Assembly: GCA_014801535.1 (NCBI GenBank)
Contig: JAAVEA010000028.1
Coordinates: forward strand, 1-41,483
Direction of reading: 5' to 3'
Source: Bacteroides sp.
Lineage (GTDB): Bacteria; Bacteroidota; Bacteroidia; Bacteroidales; Muribaculaceae
DNA length: 41,483 bases
Part shown: positions 17,001-25,549 of the stretch, one piece after another
Layout: every line of letters starts with the position of its first letter
How positions within the stretch are numbered: position 1 is the first letter of the stretch
Made by a program: the position numbers and the translations under genes
Notes under the pieces: generated by a model
What the model was told of the DNA's origin: nothing
What the model saw: the letters and a program-made list of their open reading frames with translations, nothing else
Database searches by the model: none

Positions 17001-17273
17001 GCGAAGCTGGTAATGATCGGTGCTGAGTTCACTGAGTGAAGAGAATGAAAAGCTCTGCACATCCTCCACACCGGTGCTCGAAAGAACAAGCATCGTTATG
17101 TCGGTTATGGCTGTTTCGCTTGCGCGGGTCTTTACGACCTCCATCTCAGGCACCGCGAGTTCCACGGTGAGCTCCCCGTCGGGACCGAGTCCCGACGGAG
17201 CCTCTATATCTTCAACGCTACATGCTGTGAGCGAGAGAAGCAGCGTTGTGTATATTAATAATTTCTTTATCAT
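14100..17273 (-). CDS. Large fimbrial tip-like lipoprotein with FISUMP- and CBM26-like modules, 1057 aa
   Basis: A lipoprotein signal ends at Cys18 (LLSLTAC). KTRAS follows at 48-52, the same Thr-Arg-Ala motif as in the other fimbrial subunits. The N-terminal part resembles fimbrillins (SRNAAKVTVNN, then YRLEFEN and a helical YQVLIEE). About residues 645-817 form a FISUMP-like domain (YYWLDRNLGA, LCPPGFEIPRVEVWNTL, YYWSQTPS, WAMSVRCVN), a C-type-lectin-like fold. Two starch-binding CBM26-like modules follow, at about 823-965 (VFLYSLDEDG, NWPGKAIG) and 980-1057 (YYTNPNNWGTVYVYAY, AWPGVMM). As the last gene of the operon it is probably a tip adhesin reaching out to glycans. Ligand and position in the fibre are inferred. 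No T9SS sorting domain was seen. Confidence 0.8.
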   Translation of the reverse strand: MIKKLLIYTTLLLSLTACSVEDIEAPSGLGPDGELTVELAVPEMEVVKTRASETAITDITMLVLSSTGVEDVQSFSFSSLSELSTDHYQLRCKLGQELRLKSGLRFYFIANLPSSVNSNDFKGKAESTLKSMQMSAITNTAGNMTMSGALNLNEILGGTPVSLSRNAAKVTVNNGTKNAAGNWTAGSTVYPVEVYGTAASSSVVSGALIGTDYVGNAVAPASISFTGKSVAYIQPTKNPGRDNQVRPYMIVKAPYDGTDYFYRLEFENYDETTKKFNTLDILSNHHYQVLIEEVLGKGDTTAEAASKNPTSLIKATIYDFSPQSYNMITDGTRELGVSARLLHNGEVTTADNPEYIFIKVYSKEASDMTNAAAAINLKADVEWLSFGAPEVYNEALGDKFPNVSDDFKGIVYRVPVNFSKTLDPGELDGTITVTWKGLSRDIPVIWTRVFDASELCTVHLTITDNTGNKKFDTRTSGTDYWTFIRDTSKIDGLSVEQNNGKVRNEGLHFPVNYGGQSARWKYTYDLSFHNLNDGNPYDWRITSTGVSGLTFSRTSGTNVTGTADLTITHDGSIANWNYEVGNLRFEIRKPGEDHWTEYDLDLYHTGFFDNPTFRSKVKYDEDRRVDQPEKDFFYYYEVIQGPAGKYYWLDRNLGATSAEYYIEGEGDFLYHGRTSEPRGGYYRAAHYVMGESPEMYEDLCPPGFEIPRVEVWNTLRNSTNFLMSRNGEYYLTQFVNAQGQIVYFPRSRYYDASNSKNGESRAGYYWSQTPSDGMEKDQIGNWLRYLKFSGSIAAYDNAEVYGRASNGWAMSVRCVNIDKPANVVWRTHFNVSGATHVFLYSLDEDGVTKNGVTNWPGKAIGNYVTMGDATGMSSGTNLFNFAYESANTHPSQFYVLFTFRDKDGKWHTMSKGNNGETIYSDDKGLSQLQGWKVIGDTWSGEETTLGGTWHCNFDGTTATVTYEKATEDIPIIEPLPEDITIYYTNPNNWGTVYVYAYNSDQDRNNAWPGVMMTKGADGRWSATIKSRFNNLIFTNYDGAQTQDLTVEKENNHVYTDR

Positions 17274-17281
17274 GATTGTTG

Positions 17282-20077
17282 TTAGATATTAATGGTTTTC
17301 TCATAACGAGAGGTGCTTGCATTCCATTTAAATTCGCCGACTGGTAAGGTGGTCTCTGCGTCACCCTTATTGACTTTGTAGGTCATTGAGGTGTTGCCTG
17401 CTTTTGTAGGGGTAAATTCGAATACACCATTATAGTAAGGCTGGCTATCCCATGACTGACCCTTATTCTCAGAGTATGAATCACCTTCGGCCCATGCCCA
17501 TATCTGAGCGGATCCATTGAACACAAGAGCGTAGGTCTTGCCTACTTCAAATGTTGTTGTGGTGATCGGATTGTTTGGTGTGACAATATTCGGTTTCACT
17601 CCCGGATCTTCTGAAAGGAATGATAGACCGGTTGAAACAGCATTTGTATAAACAAACCACCCCTCTTTTGTAGGATAATCGAAGAGTGCCACGCCGGGCT
17701 GTTTCTCTTTCGGGTAGCGGACAGCTTCCATCCAGGATCCCCAGGCATGGTTATTTTCTCCACAGTCGGTGAACATCACAAGTGCTTTACCCGGATCGGC
17801 TACACCTGAGAGCTCGAAATACCACCATCCTGAGTTGTCCGGTTTATCCTCATCGGGACGCATGTGGATTCCGGGCCAGTTGCTTGGGAAATCGGGGCCT
17901 GTGCAGACGGTGCAATAGCTGCTGCCGTTATTGAGGGTCCTAATCTTGTCTCTATGATCTTTGGCGAAATCCATGGTGTAGTAATGCTTGTCGTAATCCT
18001 TGACGTTTGAACTTCGGGTAGGATTCCAGCTTGTGCCATCGTTAAACAACCAGAAATAGTTGTCGGTGCTGCCCTGAGCATTAGGATTATTAAAAGATCC
18101 TACATACCATCCTTTGAATGCAACCGCGCCTGTGAAGTCATATTCAAATGCAGTGTTGTCTTTGTCATGACCTACAACCTGACTCTTTTTAGCACCGTTG
18201 GTGTAGTTCACATCAGCGGGGAGCTGGAGACATTGATAAACGAAGATGTGAGGATGGTTCCATCCGGGGGCGTATAGGTGAATCCGGTAAACATCATATG
18301 AAGTGCGGACATAAACACCTACCGAACATTGAACTGCCACACCATTGTTGCTTATGGCATTCCCATCCTTGTCGAGTCCGTTTACCAACACCTGCATATC
18401 TTTGTCTTTTTGCCAGAGCTTACGGTTGCCGTTAAGGTCGTTATATGCGATGCGGAATTCGATTTCACCTGTTTCAGGAACTTCAATTTTAGCTCCCGGC
18501 GTGATTGCATTGCCGTTCTTATCCTGAAGAATAAGAGAAGCGGGAGTGCCCTCTTCTGCTTCAGCGGGCCAGTTGGATTTGGTAAAGGAGATATACTTCA
18601 GGTTGGTCGTAAGCTTGACCGGAATATAGCCTCTGTATTCGCCCGATTGCTTACGCTCGTTGACATCAATGGTGACAACGGTATTTTCCATTATATATTC
18701 CGAGTAGGTGAACTCAGTGATATCAATCTTCTTTTTGATTGTGCCGGCAGTGAGAGTGATATATTCCCAGTTGTCGGTTGCCTTGATAGCGTCAAACTCC
18801 TCTCTGTCGATTTCAGAATTAATGGTTATGGTCAGCACACCGTTCTCCTTGGAGAATGAGTATATATCCTGTCCGTTATATTTCTCGCAAGATGGGATCA
18901 CATCGGTATTTGATTCGTAACGGATTTCCGTTTTCTCACCGGCAGTGATCGTTATGGCGGTTTTATCGACCTTCAGCCAGTAGTTTCCATCGAGAGAGCC
19001 TGCCAGAACGGCCGGAGTCCAGGGCTGCACGTCGAGCTGAAATTTACCGTCGGAAGTCCCTACGAAATCATAGAAATTTGAGCGTTCCACGATACGTCCT
19101 TTCGAACCTTCGTCGTGTCCGAGTCTGATTTCTTTGTTCTCGTCACCCACTTTCATTGTAACGGCTGTGTAGTCGGTAGCTGTCTGAGCAAGACGCTCGG
19201 GCACGTAAAATACCGTCTGCCATATCCAGGGAGTGGATCCGTTATTGGCCGGAGTGAACTCCGTGAGGTTCTTCCTGTCGATATTCATGTCAAGGAGAGT
19301 GCCTGTGGATGGTTTGTTGAGCTGATAATATTTTCCCGTGATTTGAGATGATCCCTTTCCCGCCGGCACGGTTCCACCCTCGATGAGTGAGGATGAAGCG
19401 GCGTGATTGGTTACAGTCACGGCTCCCACCATGTCCGAGGGACGGAGATCATTGATCAGAGTCAGGCGCACCTTTGCCACAGCGAAGCGCAGATTGGCTT
19501 TGATACGTATATTAGCTCCGGAGTTCACACTGATCTTTCTGTTGGATCCCACAGCCTGGAAAGCATTTCCCGAATATGCCACCTCCATCTTCTCGTTGGA
19601 GCATGACATAGGGATTCCTGAGACAGCAAGATCGTCAGGCACCGTTGCGGTCGCCTCAAGCAGTTTGGTTCTGGTGGTATTATCGGCAATGGCGGAGTTG
19701 GCCACGGCATACATTTCATAATCACCGTTTTCGAAATCGGCCCTGATGCGATAGCCGTCATATCCGTCCACATCGGAAGATATGAGTGTGCCGTCATTCT
19801 TGAGGTCGATGGTAATAGGATTCTCCGCGCCGTCTTTGTAGGCGAAGATTCTCAGATTCTTGATTTCAGCTTCATTGCCGTTGAAATCGTTCACATTGCC
19901 GATAGCGCGTGTGCGCGGAGCCGGATCGGCACCTTCCGGCACGTTAGGCACATAGAATACTATGCCATTCTCCGAGCCATCGTTATCCTTATCCCGGAGC
20001 AGCACATCATCGCTGCATGATGTCAGAAGCGACACCGAGGCGAGAAGCGCCAATATATTCCTGTTGAAAAGTTTCAT
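17282..20077 (-). CDS. Large fimbrillin-like lipoprotein with carbohydrate-binding-like C-terminus, 931 aa
   Basis: Lipobox SLLTSC with Cys21. RTRAIG at 55-60 matches the cleavage-type motif of the other subunits. The N-terminal 350 residues have the fimbrillin pattern (IKNLRIFAYKDG, FAVAKVRLTLINDLRP, IWQTVFYVPERL), like FimA/Mfa-type subunits. Several beta-sandwich repeats follow. At about 595-815 lies a module with NWPGIHMRP (733-741), WWYFEL and ALVMFTDCG, similar to starch-binding CBM26 modules. The last 90 residues (TFEVGKTYALVFNGSAQIWAWAEG) recall SusE/F-type binding domains. It lies 29 bases behind the FimA-like gene and 8 bases ahead of the last gene, so the three are co-transcribed. 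It is probably a minor tip or shaft adhesin. The bound glycan is unknown. Confidence 0.78.
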   Translation of the reverse strand: MKLFNRNILALLASVSLLTSCSDDVLLRDKDNDGSENGIVFYVPNVPEGADPAPRTRAIGNVNDFNGNEAEIKNLRIFAYKDGAENPITIDLKNDGTLISSDVDGYDGYRIRADFENGDYEMYAVANSAIADNTTRTKLLEATATVPDDLAVSGIPMSCSNEKMEVAYSGNAFQAVGSNRKISVNSGANIRIKANLRFAVAKVRLTLINDLRPSDMVGAVTVTNHAASSSLIEGGTVPAGKGSSQITGKYYQLNKPSTGTLLDMNIDRKNLTEFTPANNGSTPWIWQTVFYVPERLAQTATDYTAVTMKVGDENKEIRLGHDEGSKGRIVERSNFYDFVGTSDGKFQLDVQPWTPAVLAGSLDGNYWLKVDKTAITITAGEKTEIRYESNTDVIPSCEKYNGQDIYSFSKENGVLTITINSEIDREEFDAIKATDNWEYITLTAGTIKKKIDITEFTYSEYIMENTVVTIDVNERKQSGEYRGYIPVKLTTNLKYISFTKSNWPAEAEEGTPASLILQDKNGNAITPGAKIEVPETGEIEFRIAYNDLNGNRKLWQKDKDMQVLVNGLDKDGNAISNNGVAVQCSVGVYVRTSYDVYRIHLYAPGWNHPHIFVYQCLQLPADVNYTNGAKKSQVVGHDKDNTAFEYDFTGAVAFKGWYVGSFNNPNAQGSTDNYFWLFNDGTSWNPTRSSNVKDYDKHYYTMDFAKDHRDKIRTLNNGSSYCTVCTGPDFPSNWPGIHMRPDEDKPDNSGWWYFELSGVADPGKALVMFTDCGENNHAWGSWMEAVRYPKEKQPGVALFDYPTKEGWFVYTNAVSTGLSFLSEDPGVKPNIVTPNNPITTTTFEVGKTYALVFNGSAQIWAWAEGDSYSENKGQSWDSQPYYNGVFEFTPTKAGNTSMTYKVNKGDAETTLPVGEFKWNASTSRYEKTINI

Positions 20078-20106
20078 GAGCTTGTTATTGTTGATGTGCT
20101 TTATTA

Positions 20107-21294
20107 TCAGAATTCAAAATTTTCGCGGTGATCCACCCATGGGGTAGCTGTGACTTCCACTGTCACGCCTCCTGTCGACGGACGGGTCACACGGAATGTG
20201 TAGACAGTGTTTCTCATAACCCCCTGCCATGCGCCTCCATCGGCTGTGCGGAGATTGGCAGCGCCTCCGGGCAGTCCTGCGGTATGAGGTGCGAAGCTTA
20301 CCTGCGTGGTCTCACGGGTTGTTCCTTTGAGACCGGAGGCTGCGTTTGCGGTGAGGGTTATTATCTTGCGGTCGTTGTGTGTGGCGTTCTTCACACCGGT
20401 TACGGTGGTGCCGTCGGCCGCATATTCAAGCATAGACCATTCGTAGCTGTAGAAAACGTATCTCTTCACATCGTTCACGGTATCTGTGGGTTGTGTCAGC
20501 TTCTGGTTGAGAAGCATCCCCTTGCCACCGGCGGGTTCAGCGGGCTGCATCGCTACCGACGAATCGAGCACAGCGGGGAGGTAAGGGATGAGTTTTCCCT
20601 TTTCAGGAGTCTTGAGGGTAGCGGTCTCGATAATGCCGTCGACATCCTCGATCACGATCTTGGCCATCGCGCGTGTAAGCGTGATGTCGGGAAGACGGAA
20701 GGGGGAGATCTGGTTTATGTCGTTGTTATAGGTTCCCATAAGGGAGGTCTCAACCTTCACCACACCCGCCATTGGGATATGTTCAGTTCCGTTTTTATCC
20801 GCTTCGGGAGTCCATGCGTAATTCTTGTCGGAAGTTCCGGGCCATTTGAGGGTATTGGTGTCATTGTTTGTCAATCCGCGCAAAGTGAGCGAAGAGAATG
20901 TCATCTTCTCAGGAATCGAGAAGGCTCCGATATAGAAATCGGTTCCTTCATATTCCGAGCGAGGGAGCTTCGCTGCGACTGTCGGTCCCCATGTGGGTAG
21001 GTAATATCTCACGTTGAGAGCCTCATCAGGATTGCATTTTCCCGCTTCATAGAGGGAATGTTTGAGGGAGCCGTCTTCGGCATATGTTCCGAAGAAAAGT
21101 CTTTTCTCATTGAAAGCGTTTTCCGCCGCCGACCCGGTCAGAGAGGTCACGGCGCGGGTTCCGCCTGAGGTGACGGTCAACTGAACGTCATAGCTCCCCT
21201 CCTTGGTCTGGGGTGTGTTCACTTCATCAGAGGAACACCCGGCGAGAAGGAGCGCTACAGGCATGACCATTGAAATTCTGAATATATTTTTCAT
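20107..21294 (-). CDS. Fimbrillin (FimA-like) lipoprotein, 395 aa
   Basis: Signal and lipobox LLLAGC (Cys20), then GGTRAVTS with Arg47, then a two-domain beta-sandwich pattern. LTRAMAKIVIEDV is the usual fimbrillin core segment, and the C-terminal strand region is VTRPSTGGVTVEVTATPWVDHRENFEF. The size and layout fit FimA/Mfa-type subunits that polymerise by donor-strand exchange after cleavage near the Arg. It follows the anchor gene by 24 bases. It may be an accessory or second shaft subunit rather than the main stalk, because an Mfa1-type subunit is encoded earlier in the operon. Confidence 0.82.
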   Translation of the reverse strand: MKNIFRISMVMPVALLLAGCSSDEVNTPQTKEGSYDVQLTVTSGGTRAVTSLTGSAAENAFNEKRLFFGTYAEDGSLKHSLYEAGKCNPDEALNVRYYLPTWGPTVAAKLPRSEYEGTDFYIGAFSIPEKMTFSSLTLRGLTNNDTNTLKWPGTSDKNYAWTPEADKNGTEHIPMAGVVKVETSLMGTYNNDINQISPFRLPDITLTRAMAKIVIEDVDGIIETATLKTPEKGKLIPYLPAVLDSSVAMQPAEPAGGKGMLLNQKLTQPTDTVNDVKRYVFYSYEWSMLEYAADGTTVTGVKNATHNDRKIITLTANAASGLKGTTRETTQVSFAPHTAGLPGGAANLRTADGGAWQGVMRNTVYTFRVTRPSTGGVTVEVTATPWVDHRENFEF

Positions 21295-21318
21295 ATCGTT
21301 CTGCTTTTCTCGGTTAGT

Positions 21319-22344
21319 TTAATCCCATTCGATATCATTCTTTATGATAAGCCAATCGTTGACATATACTGACAGATGTATCCAGTCTTCCTCCACACGC
21401 AGCTGATAGGTGAGATAATATGTGTCCTGACGGTCGAGGAATTCCTGAAGCGGCATGGAGGCCGGTCTCACCTTTTCAAGAAGGTCGATCAGTTTCTCGT
21501 CCACCAGCACGATATTGCTTTCATCGAGGCGTATCTGGATACGCGCTTCGGAATTCTCCATCAGACGCGCCACGCTGAATTCCCATTTCCCGGAAGGAGC
21601 TGTAATCTCCTCTTTGCCGCCATATCCGTCAGGAATCTGGAAGTCACCGGCGGTGTAGGTATGGTGACGGTATAGAATATCTGTTCCCGACACGCTGTTC
21701 TGATGATTCATGATTCCGTTGGCATCAGTGATCTCCACGTCATAGTAGTCAGGTTCTACAGCCTGTCCGTTATCTTTCTGAATGAGAACCACTATGTCGT
21801 TGGTATTCTTGATCATCGGCACGGTGCGTTCTTCGGGACCATCCTCCACGGTATAGTTCACCGATGTGAGACCATGGAACAGACCGGGGAACTTCGTGCT
21901 TGACACATCATTCGCGTCTTCGTCTGTTATGGTCTGCAGACGGCATGTCAGGTCTTCCTTTGTTGTAACGGCTCTTTTGCCATCGAGATTGAATGGAGAT
22001 TCGGCTATAAGTCCGCCCCATACTATCACGTCATAGTCCTTGAACCGCTCGATGTCGAGAGGCAGGGTCCAGTCGTTGTCGATCAACGTCTGTCGGTCGG
22101 CTGTGGATACAGCGGCCAGATTTCCATCCGAATCGAAGGCATAAGCTTCGGCAGCCTCGATTTTGGATACCTGCTCCTCATATGCCATGTTATGGGTGTA
22201 GGAGAGGCGCACCCTGTAGTCGGGTATGCACGGCCGCAAGTCTTCGAAGACGAAGGATGAGTCGCACGAGCTCAGCGCGACGGCCAATAGTCCGCAGGCT
22301 GTCATGGCAACTCCTTTCAAAGGTTTTAATCTTGGAAGAAACAT
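21319..22344 (-). CDS. FimB/Mfa2-type fimbrial anchor lipoprotein, 341 aa
   Basis: Lipobox AVALSSC (Cys27) is followed at once by DSSFVFEDLRPCIP, the typical start of FimB/Mfa2 anchors. The body has RVRLSYTHNM, AEAYAFDSDGNL and ends WIHLSVYVNDWLIIKNDIEWD. In Porphyromonas, Mfa2 stays lipid-linked in the outer membrane and anchors and limits the length of the fibre. In keeping with this, the protein lacks the Thr-Arg-Ala motif found in the other four subunits. Two hairpins separate it from the Mfa1-type gene. An internal Met at residue 14 is a less likely start. Confidence 0.88.
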   Translation of the reverse strand: MFLPRLKPLKGVAMTACGLLAVALSSCDSSFVFEDLRPCIPDYRVRLSYTHNMAYEEQVSKIEAAEAYAFDSDGNLAAVSTADRQTLIDNDWTLPLDIERFKDYDVIVWGGLIAESPFNLDGKRAVTTKEDLTCRLQTITDEDANDVSSTKFPGLFHGLTSVNYTVEDGPEERTVPMIKNTNDIVVLIQKDNGQAVEPDYYDVEITDANGIMNHQNSVSGTDILYRHHTYTAGDFQIPDGYGGKEEITAPSGKWEFSVARLMENSEARIQIRLDESNIVLVDEKLIDLLEKVRPASMPLQEFLDRQDTYYLTYQLRVEEDWIHLSVYVNDWLIIKNDIEWD

Positions 22345-22391
22345 ATTATTGCTGTTTTTATTTTTGCTAAGTATAAGTTAAGTTTTTGTTA

Positions 22392-22444
22392 TCGGGAGGC
22401 GTGTCACGGCCTCCCGACATATGGAGCCTGAATCCGCAGGCTCC
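22392..22444 (-). promoter_or_regulatory. Two tandem hairpins between stalk and anchor genes
   Basis: TCGGGAGGC (22392-22400) pairs with GCCTCCCGA (22409-22417), and GGAGCCTG (22423-22430) pairs with CAGGCTCC (22437-22444). In the transcript they follow the Mfa1-type stop. There is no U-tract, so they look more like mRNA stabilisers or attenuators than full terminators. Confidence 0.5.
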
Positions 22445-22453
22445 CGACGGGTT

Positions 22454-24067
22454 TTACTGCCACTCTACATCATTTGTGATGTTTCTCCAGTCGAGCACTT
22501 TCACACTCATGTGGAGCCAGTAGTTCTGGTCATCAGGTTTTGGGGGAATCACCGGAACGATAGGATCGTTAGGAGTCGGGATACCTACACCCATGCCTTC
22601 GATACCGTTGATGGAGATGTCATAGTAGTGGTTGCGGACCACCATGTCATAGCCGGGAATATGGTTGATAGGCTTTGAATAGTAACCGTAACCGCCGTTA
22701 TATTTGATGCATCGTGTCTCAAAGTTCTTACCTTCGATTTTCATCCAGCCGGTCCATGAAGTCCATGCACCGTCGTTTCTGCCTGTGAGAGCGGTCTGGC
22801 CGTCGGGGAGCACTACATCGGGAACGAGAGTATCGTTTTCCATACCACCCATCGCCTTGATGGCGTCGGCCTCATTGTTATAGACAGTGAATTGATCACG
22901 GAAAGCCACGAGCCAGAAGGAACCGTCGTTGGCGGCAAGCGATTTGCCGGCGGCATCTGTAACGGTATATTTACCGCAGATTACGACAGAAGTTCTGCGG
23001 CCGTAGTCATCATCACGGTTGTCGAAGGCGTAGATATACTTCTTCGAATCATATGCCACGGATTCGTGACCGAGATGGAGCTTGCCGCTCTGAAGCTCTG
23101 CGAGAGTGGGCCAATACACTTCCCTGGGGGTATCTTCGTTACGCAGCCAGCTTGAGTGGCGGTTCACGGGGTCGTTCAGATCAGCCCAGTTCTGCACCGG
23201 GGTTGCGAGCAGAGAGAACTCGGGGAGTTTCTTGATTGTTGTCGTTCCGGCGCTTGTGGCTGTAAGGAACTGATATTCCGGTTTGAACTTAACGATTGCC
23301 ACCGTAGGAGTTACAACGGTACCATCGGCAGAAGTAACACCATAAGTCACCTCTTCCTTGTTGGCCTGAGGATTCAGAGTTCCGTCGGCGTCAAGTTTAT
23401 ATTTGCTATCGGAATAATTGTTCCTGATGTTCACCTTAGCCACATAGTGCTCCACATTGATTTTCACGGCGCTGATGTTGCCGTTCTCGTCGAGAGCCTT
23501 GATGGCATCCTCCTCTGTTCTGAAAATCTTTTCGGCAGATATAGGAGTCTGGTTTGAGAGCTGTCTGTTGGAATCCCAATAGCGGGCACTACTCATATAG
23601 AAGAGTTCGTTCTTACCCTCCTTGGAGTATTGAGTCACTTTGTAACGGTCCTCATTGAGGTCGCCTGTATAGGTCTTGTCGCCGTTCACCACGACAGCCA
23701 CAGAAAGCGGCATGCGTGGGAGCTTCACGATGGCGCAGCGCTGTCCTTCGTGGCCTTCTCCGTCAACTTCAACCCAGTAAGCCTGATCTGAATCCAGACG
23801 GTCTTTTCTTGCATAGCGTGTGAAATACTGGTTGTTGCCGCAATAGAAAACGAAAGCGGCGTTCTCGATTTCAGTCTCTTTGTCGGTCGGTGCGGTTGTG
23901 GGGAGCGCACGGGTGCCCGCGTTTGTACCCGGGAAATCGATTCTAATATAACCAATATTCCCTTCCTCGTCGATTGGCTCGAACTGAGGGTTATCAGGCA
24001 TATCGCTTGAGCAGCTTCCGAGCATCAGAAGGCCGGAAGCAAGGGCGAAAGCATAAGTTTTTTTCAT
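22454..24067 (-). CDS. Mfa1-type major fimbrial subunit, lipoprotein, 537 aa
   Basis: Lipobox LMLGSC (Cys19) and NAGTRALP with Arg53. The body shows the Mfa1 pattern: ETEIENAAFVFYCGNNQY, LPRMPLSVAVVVNGDKTY, VEHYVAKVNIRNNY, WTSWTGWMKIEGKNFETRCIKYNGGYGYYSKPI and a terminal VKVLDWRNITNDVEWQ, which would be the donor strand region. The gene follows the DUF3575 and DUF3868 genes and precedes the anchor gene, the usual order for Bacteroidales fimbriae. It should form the main stalk after export as a lipoprotein and cleavage near the Arg. Confidence 0.9.
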   Translation of the reverse strand: MKKTYAFALASGLLMLGSCSSDMPDNPQFEPIDEEGNIGYIRIDFPGTNAGTRALPTTAPTDKETEIENAAFVFYCGNNQYFTRYARKDRLDSDQAYWVEVDGEGHEGQRCAIVKLPRMPLSVAVVVNGDKTYTGDLNEDRYKVTQYSKEGKNELFYMSSARYWDSNRQLSNQTPISAEKIFRTEEDAIKALDENGNISAVKINVEHYVAKVNIRNNYSDSKYKLDADGTLNPQANKEEVTYGVTSADGTVVTPTVAIVKFKPEYQFLTATSAGTTTIKKLPEFSLLATPVQNWADLNDPVNRHSSWLRNEDTPREVYWPTLAELQSGKLHLGHESVAYDSKKYIYAFDNRDDDYGRRTSVVICGKYTVTDAAGKSLAANDGSFWLVAFRDQFTVYNNEADAIKAMGGMENDTLVPDVVLPDGQTALTGRNDGAWTSWTGWMKIEGKNFETRCIKYNGGYGYYSKPINHIPGYDMVVRNHYYDISINGIEGMGVGIPTPNDPIVPVIPPKPDDQNYWLHMSVKVLDWRNITNDVEWQ

Positions 24068-24109
24068 GTTTCGTAAATTGGATTAGTTAATTATTTGATT
24101 TTTTTATTT

Positions 24110-25537
24110 TCAGAATATAACCACGTCGGGAGCTGTGGCTCTTTCGAGCACACGGCGTGCATCGGAGATGTCGATACCCATTTCACCGGCCTTGTTGAAG
24201 AGCTGCGTTGCCTTTGCGTAATCACCGGTCTTTGCTGCGAGCACACCTCGTGCGTAAGTGGCCTGAGGGGTGTCGCCGGCTTTGGCGAGATATGCCGTGG
24301 CCTCCTGATAGTCACCGCGCATTATAGCGCAGTTGGCGGCATTCAGGTTGGCGGTCTCATCCTCGGGATACATCTTGGCGGCAGTCTGGAACACATCGGC
24401 ATATTCAGCGCTCTTGGGATCGAGAGTCTCGGCATATATGAAGAGCTCGCGCAGGGAAAGATTGGAGGGGTTTTTCTTGAATACGCGTGCAATCTCAGCC
24501 GGGTCTGTATAATTACGCACTTCATATTCCACCGTATAGTCCGAATGACGGAGAGCGGGATACCAGTTTGTGAGCATGAAGCGGTAGTCTACGGGGAAGT
24601 CGGATGCAAGTTTATGGTCTTTTGTATCGGGAGCCAGATTGGAGTCGATCACGGCGAGAATGGCATCTTTCTTCACCATTTCGCTATTCTCCACAAATCG
24701 GCGGAGTCCTGCCCAGTCTTCAGCCACCCAGAAAGTCTTCATAATGTTTTTGGGGAAGGTGTAGAGTTTCTGCACATAATCGGCAAGCGCCTGCGTACGA
24801 CCTTTCGCAAGGCGTTCGTTGTTGGCGTAGGAGCCTTCCGGAGAAGCGTAACCCGAGATTGTCAGAGAAGTTATCTTGGTATCGGGATCCGATTTCACAG
24901 AGTCGATGGTGGCGCGAATCTTATCCAGCTCACGAGGGTTGTTGCGGTAGTCGGGGCGGATATTGGTGGTGTTGACCACGAAGTCGATATAAGCCTCTCC
25001 GCGGGCGTTGCGCATCTTCACGCGCTCCTCCACCGGAGTGACATACTCAAGAGTCATGTCGATGGGGCGCTCTCCCATGTTTAGGCGGGCAAGAGGACGG
25101 TCGGCAACGGTTTTGCGGCTTTCGCAGCAACCGAGATTCTCCACCACGAGGTCGATATTGGCGTTGTCCATCCATGACTGATACTCGATAGTGGTGCTGT
25201 AGGGTATATCCTTCACTTTCCCTGAGCGGTAATATTTTGTAGCGTCGCTTTTCACGGCACCGGTGCGCTGAGCCTGTATCATCCTGTTTCGTCCGGCAAT
25301 CGTAACGCTCTCGAGACGGATCGAATCGTTACCGGCTTTCACCACCGGGATGAGTCTGGTTTCGGTGTTGATCCCTTTCGGCATTTTGGAGAGGTCGAGA
25401 TTGAAGGCGAGGTTCAGGTTGGAACCGTCGCGGGCTGCGGTGATATCGGTGATTGTTACATCGGAAGCCTCCGGCATACGCGCCCACAAGGAAGAGGCGG
25501 CGATTGCGCAGGCGGCAAATATGATAGTACGTTTCAT
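24110..25537 (-). CDS. DUF3868 / OmpA-like fimbrial operon protein, 475 aa
   Basis: A signal peptide (MKRTIIFAACAIAASSLWA) is followed by a DUF3868 region with a CCESRK motif. From about residue 170 comes an OmpA-C-like segment (TSLTISGYASPEGSYANNERLAKGRTQALADYVQ) expected to touch peptidoglycan. The C-terminal third is TPR-like (LNAANCAIMRGDYQEATAYLAKAGD, KTGDYAKATQLFNKAG). Proteins of this type regularly stand between DUF3575 and Mfa1-type genes; their role in fimbriation is thought to be structural or in assembly. The start lies 12 bases behind the DUF3575 gene, so the two are co-transcribed. Confidence 0.88.
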   Translation of the reverse strand: MKRTIIFAACAIAASSLWARMPEASDVTITDITAARDGSNLNLAFNLDLSKMPKGINTETRLIPVVKAGNDSIRLESVTIAGRNRMIQAQRTGAVKSDATKYYRSGKVKDIPYSTTIEYQSWMDNANIDLVVENLGCCESRKTVADRPLARLNMGERPIDMTLEYVTPVEERVKMRNARGEAYIDFVVNTTNIRPDYRNNPRELDKIRATIDSVKSDPDTKITSLTISGYASPEGSYANNERLAKGRTQALADYVQKLYTFPKNIMKTFWVAEDWAGLRRFVENSEMVKKDAILAVIDSNLAPDTKDHKLASDFPVDYRFMLTNWYPALRHSDYTVEYEVRNYTDPAEIARVFKKNPSNLSLRELFIYAETLDPKSAEYADVFQTAAKMYPEDETANLNAANCAIMRGDYQEATAYLAKAGDTPQATYARGVLAAKTGDYAKATQLFNKAGEMGIDISDARRVLERATAPDVVIF

Positions 25538-25549
25538 TGTTCTTTTTGG

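Noticed and set aside
20128..21000. Open frame of 290 codons on the plus strand opposite the FimA-like gene
   Set aside because: Antisense shadow; no start context and no recognisable sequence, while the minus strand has lipobox, TRA motif and fimbrillin core.
24095..25084. Long open frame (329 codons) on the plus strand inside the DUF3868/OmpA gene
   Set aside because: Antisense to a well-supported gene; the translation has no family motifs and an odd Cys/His/Gly mix typical of reverse-strand reading.
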